A DNA stretch of 5,944 nt, from NCBI GenBank assembly GCA_051881415.1, contig JBJEPV010000187.1, forward strand, positions 1 through 5,944. Direction: 5' to 3'. This DNA is from Fimenecus sp051881415 (lineage in GTDB: Bacteria > Bacillota > Clostridia > Oscillospirales > Acutalibacteraceae). Shown here piece by piece: positions 5,732-5,944 of this stretch. Below the pieces are notes generated by a model. It was not told where the DNA came from, made no database searches, and was given only the letters and a program-made list of their open reading frames with translations. Numbering within the stretch: the first letter of the stretch is position 1; every line of letters begins with the position of its first letter. A program made the translations under genes and the position numbers.

Positions 5732-5944
5732 CATATCAAAATTGCAGTCGGGCAGCGCGTAGGGAACGGTCTTGACCGTTCCGCAAATCTCCCCGCTTGT
5801 TGGGGAAGTGGCACGGCGTAGCCGTGACGGAGGGGCAAAAACATATCAAAAACCACGGGCGGCCGAGGTCGACCGCCCCCCTACGATTTGTAGGGAACGA
5901 CCTCAGTGTCGTTCCGCGAAATTACATCAAAATTTACGGGCGGG
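5732..5944. repeat. Cluster of palindromic intergenic repeats (continues past window end)
   Basis: This gene-free stretch is built of short related palindromes. Type A: GTAGGGAACG...CGTTCCGC occurs at 5759-5784 (hairpin 5763-5782) and at 5890-5917 (hairpin 5894-5915). Type B: 5790-5836, with TCCCC/GGGGA and CACGGC/GCCGTG (5812-5826) hairpins. Type C: 5857-5878, a GGGCGG...CCGCCC stem, with a further ACGGGCGGG starting at 5936 and cut by the window end. Linkers recur too: CATATCAAAA at 5732 and 5842, ACATCAAAA at 5924. The spacing is irregular and the units are self-complementary, unlike a CRISPR. It may be a REP/MITE-like family; no transposase or coding capacity is visible. Confidence 0.7.

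Noticed and set aside
5514..5821. Short plus-strand open frames across the dinB promoter and the repeats
   Set aside because: They overlap the dinB promoter, LexA boxes and palindromic repeats, lack a ribosome site and resemble no protein.
5790..5836. tRNA or small structured RNA in the G/C-rich hairpin region
   Set aside because: The stems are short independent hairpins without cloverleaf geometry or a T-loop motif, and they belong to the repeat cluster.
5732..5944. CRISPR array
   Set aside because: Repeats are few, differ in type, are strongly self-complementary and irregularly spaced, with no uniform spacers and no cas genes in view.

Overview
The window is ordinary chromosomal DNA, most likely from an anaerobic Firmicute of class Clostridia, possibly a gut Oscillospiraceae/Ruminococcaceae-type organism. 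The evidence is indirect: the hpt-ftsH gene order, AGGAG-type ribosome sites, a TTG start on ftsH, LexA boxes of the Gram-positive GAAC-N4-GTTC type, moderately GC-rich coding sequence with AT-rich promoters, and an intergenic palindromic repeat cluster of a style I associate with gut Clostridia. No species can be named from this sequence alone.

Layout. Positions 1-229 hold the 3' end of hpt (hypoxanthine phosphoribosyltransferase). After 29 bases comes ftsH (259-2310), a membrane-bound AAA+ zinc protease with all catalytic motifs and an unusual acidic Pro/Ala/Glu-rich tail. A strong intrinsic terminator (2317-2352) closes this operon. A near-consensus promoter (2467-2495) then drives ilvB (2544-4244), the acetolactate synthase large subunit. 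Its leader is only about 40 nt long and no ilvN follows. A bidirectional hairpin terminator (4257-4293) separates ilvB from the convergent minus-strand gene dinB (4295-5548), a Y-family translesion polymerase. The dinB promoter is a perfect TTGACA-17-TATAAT with two LexA operators, one inside the spacer and one just after the start of transcription. The rest (about 5620-5944) has no credible gene. It carries one isolated hairpin and a cluster of palindromic repeat units running off the window end.

The genes do not form one pathway. The window joins three independent transcription units: a housekeeping operon (purine salvage plus membrane protein quality control), a solo branched-chain amino acid gene, and an SOS-inducible mutagenic polymerase. 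I found no new defence, mobile or biosynthetic system. The items most worth a second look are the double-operator dinB promoter, the palindromic repeat cluster, the short-leader ilvB with a possible operator over its -10 box and a cysteine-containing tail, and the FtsH tail.
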